A stretch of 64,000 nt of DNA from Lutjanus erythropterus (lineage: Eukaryota > Chordata > Actinopteri > Lutjaniformes > Lutjanidae). The DNA lies in NCBI GenBank assembly GCA_020091685.1, contig CM034605.1, positions 11,542,218 to 11,606,217 of the forward strand, given 5' to 3'. Below are positions 1 through 12,639 of this stretch, piece by piece. The notes beneath the pieces were generated by a model. It did no database searches. It was not told the origin of the DNA and saw nothing but the letters and a program-made list of their open reading frames with translations. Each line of letters starts with the position of its first letter. Positions within the stretch are counted from its first letter, which is position 1. Made by a program: the position numbers and the translations under genes.

Positions 1-142
1 TTGTCAAGAAATCTATTAGTTGTTTGGTCTATAAAATGTAAGAAAATGGTGACCAGTTGATCACAAATCACTGATTCTCAGAGTAGTTGGCAATTAATTT
101 GATAACTACTCAATTAATCGACTAATCATTGCAGCTCTCCCT
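1..142 (+). mobile_element. family A MITE (TAATCG-rich), truncated copy
   Basis: Contains the family hallmarks: ATTAGTTGTTTGGTCTATAA, an internally deleted middle, then AATTAATCGACTAATCATTGCAGCTCT in pieces at the right end. Cut by the window edge. Confidence 0.7.
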
Positions 143-524
143 CAACCAATATAATAAATATGTTATATAATATTCCTGCAATGGAAATGTGTAGAGGAAT
201 AAACTATTTCTGCTGCTAATAAAGCATTTTACAACTCAAAATATGCCTCCAAGTTGACAAAGAAATCCTCCAAAAAATGTTCCAACTTACATTTGGATTC
301 TGAAATTTTCAACCACATCTCACAGCCGTCTTCAGCGGATGGAGCCCGTCAGTTGTCTTGGTATCAGCTGTTACCCCCCAACTTCGGCTGAAGGAAGAAG
401 ACGAGATGCAGTCGAAAGATCTGGAAACAAAAAGTAAGTCGGATCTTATGTCAAGATTTTTTTTTCAAGCTGCTGTTTCCAAAGCCAAGAGTGAACCTTC
501 AGGCTCAAAATTGAAGCTGCAATC

Positions 525-755
525 ATAAGCGATCAATTAATATAATCAATTAATCGCTAATCATTCTGATGATTTTTTTTAAAGAAAAAATATCCAAATT
601 CTCTGATTCCAGTTTCTCAAATGTTAATATTTTCTTGTTTCTTTACTCCTCTATGATAGTAAACCAAATATAGTTGGTTGTAAACAAAATAAAATCTTTG
701 AGGATGTCTTCTTGGAATTTGGTAAACAGTGATTAACATTTTTCACCATTTTCGT
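525..755 (-). mobile_element. family A MITE, reverse orientation, partial
   Basis: Reverse complement of the family: AATTAATCGCTAATCATT end, then the complement of the GAGGAGTAAAGAAACCAGAAA core and of the GGTAAACAGTGATT region. Diverged. Confidence 0.6.
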
Positions 756-1357
756 GGCGTGTGGTCTGAGCCAACAACTGATGGACATAACCCACTGTGT
801 AAACCCACTTGAAATCCCACTGAGTTTCTGCAAAGTGAGGATTTTGGGCATCAAATGTGAGTCAGCAACAATACAACAAACTTCAGTAGCGGTATTTAAC
901 AACATTTACATAGCGAGCTTTTGATATTCTCTTCTGGCTTAATACTCACTTTCAACTGAAACTGGGGGAAATAGCAGGAACAACTGACATTTGACACTGC
1001 ATGTAAGCCATGATCAAACTCCATAGTTAATGGCCTCAAACACACCTTTTGATCACAAATAGCTTACAAATTTAATGACTTCATGGTGAACGGAGCCAAT
1101 TTCTCTCCATTCTGCCAGTATTCTCACCACAGGCTACACACGGTATATCAAAACCAGCCACAGTGTATCTCAAAAGAGAAAAAGTACTGCAACAATATAA
1201 TTTATTAAATTCACATTAATCCCTGGCCGCGTGAATTCAGCAACGTCAATGAATTAATTCATAAAAGGCGAGCTTTTTCTACGAGTAATTCACCATCACC
1301 AGCAACATAATGCAACAAGAATGCTGTTTTTCAGTAACACCTTATTTGAAGCGGTGT

Positions 1358-2543
1358 GCATACGACTGTCATTACACTATCATAACCATATCAGGTCATG
1401 AAAATGTGAGGATCTTTATGAATGCTTATGATTGTTGTCATTAAGTGTGATTCAATTATGTTTCAAGTGATTTAACTGTTGTTTAAAAACGTCATCTTTA
1501 ATCCAAAGTTGACATTGTTTGACATGTTTTTGTTATAAAAATTCGACATTAATCAAACCAAAAATGTCTTTGTTATGACAACTTAACATCAACCACGACA
1601 ACATAACCTGTCAATGTCTTTGTCATAACAATGTGACATTATAAAACTTAAGGAAACTGGTCTAGGTTTTAACATTACATTAAACTGTCACATGTGGTTG
1701 GTGACATTGGCTGTCATGTGACTATTATAAATGGGTCATGAACATTGCCCATAACCTCAAGTTAAGTGGCACATTTTGGACAGTTTGACAATAAAGTAAA
1801 ACATAAAGATGTCATTAAGTTTTATTACACTGTCAAATGCTTTTTTAATGGTGTCATGAATAATTTCCTTCATTTCAGCTGTTGTGGTAACATTTGGACT
1901 TGTCATAAAGGTGTTATTAAATGTTATGAGGACAGTTTGACAACAGAGTACAGCACCAAAGTGATTTAACGTACAGAATTAGCTGATGTACAGATAGAGA
2001 TTAGCTGCTTTACTAGTTTCTAAAATAGGCTAACCGCTGTCCGCTGCTATCTTATCAGGTTAGCTAAGTTAGCTGTGGAGCTAGCCACCTATTTAGCTAA
2101 CTCAGCCCCGGAGAGCCACTGTCTGTCTTGGAGGCTGTGTTTGGTCCCGGTTGGGCCTCAGATCTGCAGTAAGGACTCCGCTGGATGCTGACAACACTAG
2201 CATGGCAGGGGAAAGTGCTGCTTGGTACTGCGCATGTGCAACTCTCATGATAGTCAGTGTCAAAACCAACCACATATGACAGTATAATGTCATGTTAAAA
2301 CATAATATTAAACAGTTTGTCAAAGGTTTTGTCAAGTTGCCATAACAAAGACATTGATAGGTTATGCTGTCTTGGTTAATGTCAAGTTGCTATAACAAAG
2401 ACATCTTAAACTATATAAATTTTTCATTAAAATGACAAAACTGACTGAATAACATTTAATGATAACAGTCATAAACATTTAGAAAGACATATTCATGACA
2501 GGCATCATGACATGACTGTGAAAGTGTAATGACAGGCTTATGC
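1358..2543. mobile_element. 1.2-kb foldback element with ~340-bp imperfect inverted arms
   Basis: Left arm (about 1,358-1,715) starts GCATACGACTGTCATTACAC. The right arm (about 2,205-2,543), reverse complemented, starts GCATAAGCCTGTCATTACAC and continues in step through ATGTCTTTGTTATG and GTCACATGTGGTTGG-type blocks. The spacer of about 490 bp has GTTAGCTAAGTTAGCT repeats. No transposase is present, so it is a non-autonomous element. Confidence 0.75.
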
Positions 2544-2639
2544 AAACCCCTTCAAATAACATGTTACCATATCTTCTTTACCCTGTGTTTAGAAGTTCAT
2601 GTGGTTCCCCTGTTCCTACTAAGCCACATAATTGCTGCA

Positions 2640-2960
2640 GTTACCTGTGAAAGACCCACTTCTCTCCTCCTCATCAGGAGCCCACGAGACTCCTCATTAG
2701 AACAATTAACACAGGTGCATGTGATGAGGCATCACTGATAATTTACACCTTTCTAACAAACACTCTATCTCTTAATCTCCTGCAAACACTATTCTCTTGT
2801 GAGACAGGAGGCCTATAGGAGGAACCCAAAATTAATTAGCTGCATCCAACAGATTAGAGCTCAGGGACCCTCCCTCCTCCTCCCTAAATGGACAGCAGTT
2901 AGTTAGACTGCAGAGTGCAGAGAGGGAGGAAAGGCAAATCAGCCCAAAGGCAGAATCTCT
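2640..2960. other. unique-looking non-coding block, possible regulatory element
   Basis: Gene-free, without repeat hallmarks. Contains AATTAATTAGC and TAATCTCC homeodomain-type cores. Whether it is conserved cannot be seen from one sequence. Confidence 0.25.
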
Positions 2961-3579
2961 TCTTTGCTTATTTCAATATTTCATTGAGTGTTATACATCA
3001 ATGAACTGTTTCAGGGTGTCATCGCGCAGAAGCTAAGCCTTTGGAATTCACGGCCCCGCAAGTGTATGCCTTCATCCAACGTGCCTCGAATACATGAAAG
3101 CTGCAGGCGTCTCTATCGCACAAGTTCAAAACACTTCTAGGAACAGCACCTCCACAAGACTGAAACACTTTCCAACCAGCAGCACATAAACTTCAGAGAC
3201 TAACACTGAGATGTATATTTCATCTCCGTGATTAGAAAGACAGGCAACAAATTTTAACATTGTTTAGGTTTGAAATACAGTACATGACGACTAATTGGGT
3301 GAAAGTGATACGTAAGCTATTAAGATATTGCCAGCAAGCAAAGTACTGATAAAATTAGGAAGTTTACAATAATTCACGTATTGCATATCAATTTGTCCAC
3401 ATAGAGTGACCTAGATTAGTTAGAACAAAGTTATTTATTAGCAGTAACCTTGAAAAAAGTATGGTAGAACAATATTTTAGTGGTTTTAGGGGATGTATTG
3501 GTTCAGCAAAAGGGTCTGGGACAACATCACTTTGTAATATAAAGCTACAAACTCTCAGTATACCTGGATAACAACATCA

Positions 3580-3765
3580 GTCCTCACTGGGATGCTAGTT
3601 TCAGTCAACCCAGTACAACAACCATCTACCCTCTTTGTAGCGTCCATGTTGTTTCTACATTACAATTTCAAAGCACACCAAAGTTGGCAGACCGACTTCC
3701 CAACTCAGGAAGTGGGATCATCCGAGGAGCACCTGAATGCAGCACAAGGCGAAGGAATTTTGTTG
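3580..3765 (+). repeat. degenerate dispersed repeat fragment
   Basis: Contains GACTTCCCAACTCAGGAAGTGGGATCA in pieces and GAGGAGCACCTGAA, resembling an interspersed repeat I have seen widely in teleost non-coding DNA. From memory only; no second copy is in this window. Confidence 0.35.
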
Positions 3766-4669
3766 TATGTCATACCCCTCTTTCTCCCCCTTGGCTTTCT
3801 GTCTGTCTCAACCATCTATTGTATAAAAAAGGCAAAAAGCAATGCAAAAATTACCATTTAGAAGACAATTATTCATTCTTCCAGCTGTGAGTTGCTCCTC
3901 AGTTTCTGTTCTGCACTGAATAGTAGGACAAACAACTCTAAACATCAAGTCAAATTTGCATGCATTCAAACATATTGCAATGTGGATCATTTTGTCACTT
4001 TTTCAGTGTGAACGCCCACTTAGATGTTCAGTATGGACGTAGAAATTTTGACTTCTAATATCAGGAAAAGCAAGGTGTCAATAAAATCAATGATGGCTGC
4101 AGGACCCGTGTATTGTGCATGAAACGGACCCTTCTTTTTAATGTTATTAACACTGTGTGTGCATCCTGTTATGATGAACCACGGTGTCTGTTGTGAAAAA
4201 CTTTCTGTATGGAAGCCTGATGTCTCACCATCAGAGCTCAGAGGATCCTGCTGATCCTGATTTAGACTGTGGGTGCTGCTAGATCCAATCACAGGCCAGT
4301 AAGTTAGTTGATTATTGACTCTAATTCCCAAAACTTAAGTATTTCACAACCTGGGGATGAGACTCAACAATCAACCATCTGCAAGCCACCAGTCAAAAGT
4401 GCTGATAATTTGATGACCTGAGATTCAAACTAAACAATCTACTCTTTCGCACATTTGCTTCTGGCACCTTCACTCACAAATGCCCAAGAACATCCGAAGG
4501 CCCGGAGATGATTCACTGTTGTTATTTGTCTTCCTGAAATATCCCAGGCTTAAATTCACACATTAAGCGAGATAGAACTCACAGAGAAACTGCATAGATC
4601 ACAACTTAATATGAGGCTACTAAGAAAATCATCATATTTTACAAATCAAATGAGTTTCTTTCTTTGTAA

Positions 4670-5420
4670 CGGAGCCAACTGCATGAACGCAGCAACAGTT
4701 GCCTGTTGAAGAGACGGTGCTCTGGGGCCCGAGAGCCAATATGCCCATTAGACAGAGACAGAAAAGTGCTTCTGATAATGCAGGCCAAACATTTAATATG
4801 GCTTAAGGGTTAAGAATCTCCTCTAAGTGAAATCTTCCAGGGATAGTCAAATCTCTCTCTCTCTTTCATCTTATACAGCTAATTTGACAGTTTTTAAAAT
4901 CCCTCCATCCCGATCAGTTTTACCTCTCTTAATCCCCCCTCTCCCCCCTCCACCTGTTAGTCTGGGTCTGACTGCGTGCCTCCCTCTCTCCTGAGAGCAT
5001 ATGGGGCAGTGGCTGACCCAGGGAGTCGTTGAGTGTGGGGACAGATGCAGCCTCTCCTCCCCCCTCCACCCTCCTCCTCCTCCTCCTCCTCTTCTCCATC
5101 CACCCGCCACGACCAGCCCTTCCCTCCTATCCACCTGTTTAGGTCACAGACCAGGGGGATGAGTGGCTGTGCGCGTGCCACACCAGCGGCTTGGCCACTG
5201 TGTTATTATCCCACCCAAGACAAAAGGGTATTTAGGGAGGCCGGCTGCCTGCCCAGGGGGAACACAATGCCATGAGGCTGGCAGGCCTGTGGACTCGGGG
5301 CCATCGATCACGTGCCCGCTTTATGTGAATGAGCGTCAGGGGGCATCTGTTGAGTGTGTGCGGGTGTCTAACCTGAGGTATTATGCCAGACGAGGGGGCA
5401 GGGGACAAAGAATATGACGT
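4670..5420. other. GC-richer non-coding block with CTC-rich run
   Basis: No exon recognised. It includes a (CTC)n run near 5,074-5,092, which produces spurious Ser/Pro-rich or Glu/Gly-rich open frames on both strands. The flanks look unique. Possible regulatory DNA; unproven. Confidence 0.25.
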
Positions 5421-5769
5421 GTGTGTGAATGAGACGAAGGGGGGGTATTTAAAAACAATTGCATCTATTATAATTAAATGAGGTCTACACTTGAATACAT
5501 TGTGGTCTGACTAATAACAGGTCAACTTCTGCTGCTAATGACATTCATACTGAAGCACTTACAAGCTTCATACTGGATGCTTTTAACTGATTTTAACGTG
5601 CAAGAATGTGCCACTCACTATTCAACATCTCTTGGCTGAGCCTTACAGTGAACAATGGTGCACTTTTGAGTATTTGTAACGTGTCAGGGTCCAAATAAAC
5701 GCCCCAAAAAATGATTCAGAACTCCACTAAACAAAGTCACAATTTGACAAACGGATCCAAATCTGTAGT

Positions 5770-6060
5770 TGACGATTTGGTAATATTTTAAAATAATAAT
5801 ATAAACCATCATTAACAAATGTTTAATTGATAGTTAAGTAAAGTTTAGTTTAGTGTTATTTCACTGTTTACAAAGTACAGTACATATTTGTTAATGAATA
5901 CCAACTGATTTGTAAACCCTTAAAAAATCATCATATAGTGCAATGGACCATATATTTGTAACACTTTGCTAAAGGTTAATAATTAGTTCATAAACCATCC
6001 AATAAACATTATTTGAATGGCTGTCATAAAGTTGCAACTGATGATTGTAATACCTTACAT
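5770..6060 (+). repeat. probable dispersed AT-rich repeat
   Basis: Contains AACACTTTGCTAAAGG, ATTAACAAATGTTTA and ATTTGTTAATGAATA phrases resembling a teleost MITE class with GGTAACACTTTA ends. No clean boundaries visible. Confidence 0.35.
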
Positions 6061-6199
6061 ACTTATGTATGTACCAAAACAAGTTACACTGCATGCGTGT
6101 GTAAACTTACATGAGTAACGTTCTGTTCTGGTTGTTACACAAAAGTGATGTTAACTTCATATTCCAACTGTCAAGCAGTTAAAAACATATTCAAGACAT

Positions 6200-6350
6200 T
6201 ATAAACCAGAAAATGTTCACATTTGATAAACTAAAATGAGAGAATTTGATCATTGTTCCTTAAAAAAATACTCACAATGATTACTGGATTATCAAATAGT
6301 TGGCGATTAATTCAATAGTCGATTAATGATTGATTAATAGTTGTAGCTTA
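6200..6350 (+). mobile_element. family A MITE, right-end fragment
   Basis: CCAGAAAATGTTCACATTTG, then TTATCAAATAGTTGGCGATT and a closing ATTAATAGTTGTAGCT, matching the 3' half of the family. Confidence 0.65.
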
Positions 6351-8180
6351 GACTTCTGCACTGTAGTTTAAACACTACACACCAACTTGAATTTCCACTG
6401 TTTCACAATAAACTAAAGTCACTGAATGTGATTACTATATATCTATGATTAACATTTTTTTTTTTTTTTTGTCTATAATTCCTCTTGGTCAGCACTTGCT
6501 ATAGTCCTTGCTCATTCATATCAATAAAACAGATCAATAAAATCGATCACTTCAAACAAGCAGCTCCCATCTGTTCCCCAGTGACTCAGCTGCTGTTGGT
6601 TGATGAACTCTGTTTTTATCAACCCTGTTTGACCTCTTGGGATTCAAGTTAGATGCCTGATGTTCCTTTGAAATCTCTCTTATACAACTATTCATTATAA
6701 AACTATTATTACAAAACAGTTTATTATTCAACCTCTTTAATATCAGCAGCAGTCAGTTGAAGCAGAATGATTTTAATGGCTGCAGTTGTAACCGTTTAAG
6801 TCTTTTATAATGTGGTGTTCCTGTTATTTTGTCCCGCTCTGAAAGCTCATTTATTCATGTGTGTGTGTTTCTGTTTAGTCTAGACAATGTTACATCATCC
6901 TGGCAGGGGTGTTTGCATGTTATTGTGTCTATTGTGGCTTACTACATCGTGTCATGCTCTCTCGTCAGGCACGGTTACACATGGCTTGTGGCGCCCTGAC
7001 CTACAACTCCCCCTCTTGTTTGTCAGTGGTTGTTTGGCCTACTTTCATAAAGACAAACACAGCCATTTGTTTTGTTGTGCATTTCCATGAAAATGGAATA
7101 AACAAATGACGGGGAGGGGGACAGTTGGAGCAGGTTTTTTTTGTGTATGGGGTGGGGGGGAATACGTGACTGAGAGGAGCAACTTCTGGACACTCCTGAT
7201 AGAGAGTAATTCCTGGAAAAAAAAACAAAAAAAAAACTTGACAGTAACTGCTTCCTTTGAATAAGCAATACTTTGAATACAAAAGAGAAGCAAGTCAGGG
7301 GACACTGAGGGCTCACTGCATTAAAGTACATATGGGTGCATCTGTAAAATCTTTTAGCTAACTGACTCTTTCTGTTTTTGATTTTGTTTTTTTTTTTGTT
7401 TTGGATTTTTGTTATGTCTGTCTAGAAAATGTGACTTTTATATTGAGAACATAATGCATTTATGAGTCAAATTAATATATGTATAATGACTGAAGAAAAT
7501 TAATAAAAACTAAAACTCAAAGATTCAGGTTTGTCTAAAGAAGAAGAAAAGTAAATTATCTCAACAAAACATTATTAGTTGGTAAAACTTTTACTTAACT
7601 TAAAACTCTGACAAGGAACTTTGATATTTTGTCGATTTTAGAGGCTCCTGTGGACAAAAGAAGTAGCGTGTCCACTGTAATAACCACAACATATAACATT
7701 AAAAATAAATTATCTGAATAAAAAACTCCTCCCAATTGATTTTTATTGGCTAATGTATGTTTTTACTGTAACTCTTCATGGCAAAATGTAAATACAGGCT
7801 CCTTTCATCTGATTTCAAGGAGACTTTAGGTGGCAGACATTAAGAATCACTATAAAGAAATAACCAGTCTTCTCACTGATGGTCTTGTTAACTTATGTAG
7901 GTCAGTATTAAACTGAGACTGTTTCAAAACCAGTTCAAAACCCACTCTAGTAGTTTTAAGAGTTGGTCTCAAAACTTAAAAATCTATTGAAGAAAGTTTA
8001 AATTTACATTTTTCTCAATCTTTTCAATTTCACAGTAAACACGGCAACACCCCGCCTGTTAAATGTTAACTGTAAAGAATAAAGAATTCAATTTAAATTA
8101 TAAAATTAGTGTTAAAACTGCACTTAAAATTAGCCAAAATATTTGGAACAATCAACAGGAGAAACTTTATTCCTCATCTC
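6351..8180. other. AT-rich intergenic DNA, no gene seen
   Basis: Contains poly-T and poly-A runs (near 6,457-6,470 and 7,217-7,236) and short G-rich tracts (7,110-7,165). No exon, RNA gene or clear mobile element is recognised. Short open frames overlap each other in all frames and are not supported. Confidence 0.5.
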
Positions 8181-8440
8181 AGCAGGTCCTCCCTGAACTT
8201 CTGGACACCAACTGAACGGCGTGCCACGAGGCCAGCAGACCCTCAGACTGAACCAGCCCCTCCCTCCCCTCCCCTCCTCACTGCGTAGACAGTAAGGATG
8301 CTACAGTTCATTAATGAGTGTGCTCTGTAGCTTTTTAAGAGTCCTTAATTAGTGGCACACACTGACACTGGCCAGCCATGCACCAGGAGGGGCATGCTGG
8401 GAAGACGGGGAGACACACTGGGGGGAGGGGAGTTTATAAG
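8180..8440. other. unique-looking non-coding block
   Basis: Bears CATTAATGAG and CTTAATTAG homeodomain-type cores beside a C-rich run. Nothing coding. Possible regulatory element, unverified. Confidence 0.25.
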
Positions 8441-8957
8441 CCTACTGTTGGGTTCAATGTTATACATCTTGCTAAAAAATCAAAAGGGACATCTAACCTA
8501 TTCTGAATTATTAGTCCACCAATTGGATTCCAAAAGAAAATCAATAGTTTTGACATGAGGAACTTGATCAAACAGAATTGATTAGGTCTTTGAAAGGGTG
8601 TGACATGGAGAGCACTTCACGGCTAGGCAATGGACTGTAGCAAACACATGTGATTGAAAAGCTTTAAATGGGTGTCAAACAAGCGGGGACATAATGTTTG
8701 ACTTAAATTATCAGCAGTCCCACAGGAGGCTGCTGGGACCGCTCCCCAGAGCCGGGGGTGTGTGTGGAATACAAACAGGGGATTCACCAGTGACCAGTGG
8801 GTCAGTCAGCGCTGGAAGAGGGACGGGTGCTGGTGGCTCCCGTGGGACTTGGCGACATTCCTACAGCAGCTTTTTTAATTTGCTGGACATGACCCCCCTC
8901 CTAGCAGGCGCAAACGGGACAGACAACACTTTTAACATACAGCCACAGTAGCTCTGA

Positions 8958-8980
8958 GTGTGTGTGTGTGTGTGTGTGTG
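8958..8980. repeat. (GT)n microsatellite
   Basis: About 11 uninterrupted GT units. Confidence 0.95.
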
Positions 8981-10329
8981 ATTGCAGGGCATGTGTGTTG
9001 GGGGTGGGGTCCCAGATGGGTTAATGGGGAGTTTAGCATCAGGATTACAATGCAACAGTGAGGCTTCAGATGGAGTAGTTATTACCCCACGCTTACACTG
9101 GCTGCCCCGTCTACTGCTCACCAACACCACCTCGAGGCAAACAAGACAGGGTGTGGTTAGATGTACAAATAAATAAGATTTTAATGTTTAACTGGCAAAA
9201 TACTATACCAGTAAATATTATCAGAAAATACAATATTCTATTCTACAAGTACATATTTTCTAAAAAATTGAGCGTTTAAAAACAAAATCTATGAATTTAA
9301 CAGGCCCTCCAGTAAGATGCAATCACAACAGTTCATGCAAATTCAACCAATCCCCATAAATTTGCACAACCTTGCAAATTTGTCCAATCGCCGCAACTTT
9401 TCAGTAAATTTGACCAATCATCGTAGCTTCCGTTGAGCTCCACCAGTCTTAACAACCTCCCACACACACTCATATCCCACATCTCAATGAACCGACTCAA
9501 TGTAAATGTTCTAATGTTTTCAATATTATTATTATATATATATATATAATATATCTTTCTTTTTTTTCATTTTCTCACGGGTACCGAAAAAATCACAAGG
9601 TTTGTCAATGTTCCTAAGATTTTGCTTCTTTGTGGAATATCGCCCAGATGCACTATTTCATTTACAAATAAAGCATATTTGGTTAGACTTTTTGCAATCC
9701 TGAGCCTTTTTGGGAAGATTATTTGGAACTCTTGGAACACACTCCCTGGAATAAAATGCATTTTAAAGAATTATACAAAAAAGGAGAAAATCACAACTCA
9801 CAACTACAATCATTGTAACATGCATCACAATTCACAATGCTGCCATGAAATCATGCATTTCAGGCCACAACAATCCCCCAAAAACAGCTAGTGAAATCCT
9901 GGAGGGGCTGATTTAACCTAAAATCAAGTGTAGAAGACACTTTGACCACAACACCAAACAATGTCATATGTTTTTAAAGAAATAAGCAATATTAAAATCT
10001 CAATTTTTCACTATCATTATGGGTCACCGAGTCTTTATAAGAGATGAAAAAACACATTGTGCTCCCTCTCATGGCCATAAAGTTAAGATGTACAGTTATG
10101 ATGAAGTTCCTACACTGAGGTGTGTTTAGGCCAAAAGACAGTCCTCATGTTTTCAGCCCTTCTCGGCTCCATCCTTCTCCCTCCTCCATCACCTTCCCCC
10201 ACCAGGAACACTCAGGGTGCTAGACTAATCTGTTTGTCAAAACGTGTCTTGCCTCTGCACCCTACACCCCCTTCTCCCTCCCTCCCTCCCCGCCTCCCTC
10301 CCTCCCCAGCTGCTGGCCATCACAGGTCC

Positions 10330-10480
10330 AGCTCCAGCATCGCCAGCCAGCCCAGGGAGATTGAAATGTTAAGGGCAGGGACGACAGCTCCACTAATTAA
10401 ATTCCCCAGGTTAATCCCTGCCGATCCCCTCATCGCACTCTCCCACCAGGCCCTGCAAGGAGACAGGGGGCAGAGACCGG
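10330..10480. promoter_or_regulatory. candidate conserved non-coding element with bicoid-type site
   Basis: Contains ACTAATTAAA at about 10,392-10,401 and TAATCC (K50 homeodomain core used by OTX/PITX/CRX) at 10,412-10,417. A 140-residue open frame crosses it but is Pro/Ser low complexity and unsupported. Regulatory role is inferred. Confidence 0.3.
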
Positions 10481-11739
10481 GGGAACAACAAACAAACATT
10501 CAACACCAACAATGGGCATGGAAAAATTCAAAAAGAGGCTGAATGTGAAAATGAAAACACTGCATGAGGTGGGGGGTGGTTTAAACAAACAAATATGTGG
10601 ACAAACCCACATCTGTTTGAAGCGGGAGACGCTAACATCACCAAACAAACGTGAACACAAATGCATCCCAAGAAGAAACCTCACAGCGCATCATGATAAT
10701 TAATCTTCAGCCTATAGCTTCATTTATTTTTTAAATAAATGTAAAGTAAAACTTCTGCTTATTAAAGAATTTTCTTGAATATAAAGACTGAAAGCTAACC
10801 AACAATTTCCATGTTGACAACCTGTGTGCCCTCACATTCCCAGGAGCAGCCTCGGGCCTGTCATCATCTCAGCATGTACAGTGGCCTTCTGTCTGACCCT
10901 GTGCCACTGTACTACAGAGGACAGCTGACATGCTGACCAGCAAGGAGCAAACTATGTGACCTTGGCAGCATCAGAGGAGGTGAAACATTCCACCTCTTCA
11001 CCATCTCACCAGTACAGGGCACAGAAAACACTTTGAAACTGGCCTAAGCAGAATCTTCTCTTTTTTATATACGCTTTTATTTTGAAAGAAACCATCAACC
11101 TTTTATATTTTTAATTTTTGTTTCATTTTGTTATTAAAATTTAGTTAAGACTTAGTCAAATTTTGCATTTATGGCGGTTTTGCTGTTCTGCTCTGTACAC
11201 ATGACATCTAACATGACCTCTGTCCCCTGAGACACATTTTGATTTGTGATATTGGGCTATATAAATAAAATCTGACTCAAAATTTAAAATATCATGTGCA
11301 ATATTACTTTTTATTACTTTTCTATATCACTGCCAATACTGCTTTCAATACTATTGCCACTACTACATTTCTATTTTAGTTTATTTCAGTTTACTTTTTT
11401 TAAACTTAACCTGTATTGCCCTCATTTTTATTCAATTTTGCACTGGTTTTAGCATTTACTCCTTATACTTAAACTCATTATCTAAAGCAAAACAAATGAC
11501 CTTGAAGAGGTTAAAAAAAGCTTCATTTGTAAGCTGTCATTGCTTCACACCACCTTTGGAGTAAAAGACGTTATCAACACACTGGGTGAGGAGAACAACA
11601 TCATGCACTTTTGTTAAAAAAACAAAATATACTCTTACCAGACCATAAAATAATGACAAATCTATTCACAGCAGATTCACCATCAAAAAACAGCACAACA
11701 GAAAAACATATTATTGTTTCTGTTACAGCTCTTTGGTGG

Positions 11740-12260
11740 TAAATGGATCTAGATTTATGATGAAGTGAATAGAGCAGGTGCTTCTGTACATGGTGGGTGT
11801 GGTGTTGGTGAAGACGTGGGTGTATTACACAGTGTGGGCGTGCTGCGTCACAGACACCACGCGCCTGCGTTGTGGCTTCGCTCAGAGGTGTAATGCCTGA
11901 TTAGGGGATTACAGGAAAGTGCTTCTTTGCAGTTCTGTGAGAAACAATTATTAACATGTTGGTGTCTCTAATCCTGGATAAACACAGCTTTTCAAGAACA
12001 ACAGCGAGTCTTTCTTCCCCCCTTTTTTTTAAAAAATCCGTGTTTAAACCCCGTAGTCACTTGAACTCCAAAGCCTAACTAATACCAGCGGAGGAGACAG
12101 GCCAGTCGTGTGGAACACTGTCATTACAGAGGTTGTGCTCTTGGTGGAAGACATAGCTGGCCAGCAGGCCTTCACATCAGAGGGGAAATCCAAATTTAGC
12201 TCGGGGAGAGAAAGGCATTGTGCTGAGCACTGCTTGTTGAAAGGGCATTAGACTGAAACA
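11740..12260. promoter_or_regulatory. candidate regulatory block with paired TAATCC sites
   Basis: Has GGATTA at 11,906-11,911 and TAATCC at 11,969-11,974 in opposite orientation, with ACAATTATTAAC between them. No coding potential. OTX/PITX-type binding is a motif-level inference. Confidence 0.3.
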
Positions 12261-12639
12261 TGTTCACAGCCTGTAATCTTTTATTTGTTTGTACACTTTA
12301 CTCATGTAATCTGCTTTCTACTAATGCAGAGACGATTTCCTAAGTCAAGCTGGGGGAGCTGTGGATAACAGATCCAGGTGGGGTAGAATCACAAAGACTG
12401 ATGGCAGGTTGATGCTGCATATTACTGAACTCTACATGTTTTTGTCTGCTAGCAAGAGTGTGGAACTGGAAATGTGGACTGATAAGTTTAAACCAGAGAT
12501 CTTCAAAGTGGGAGGTGGGCCTCCCGAGAGGGGCTCCGAACAGTTTCAGGGGAGACTCGGTGAGTGTGAAGTTATCAAATGGAGATCACATAGAAAAGCT
12601 TCAACGTTTGTGACTGGGTTACAGAGATAGTTCAAGGAT

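Noticed and set aside
10120-10542. 140-residue + strand open frame
   Set aside because: Pro/Ser-rich low complexity from a C-rich tract, no family resemblance, no splice or promoter context.
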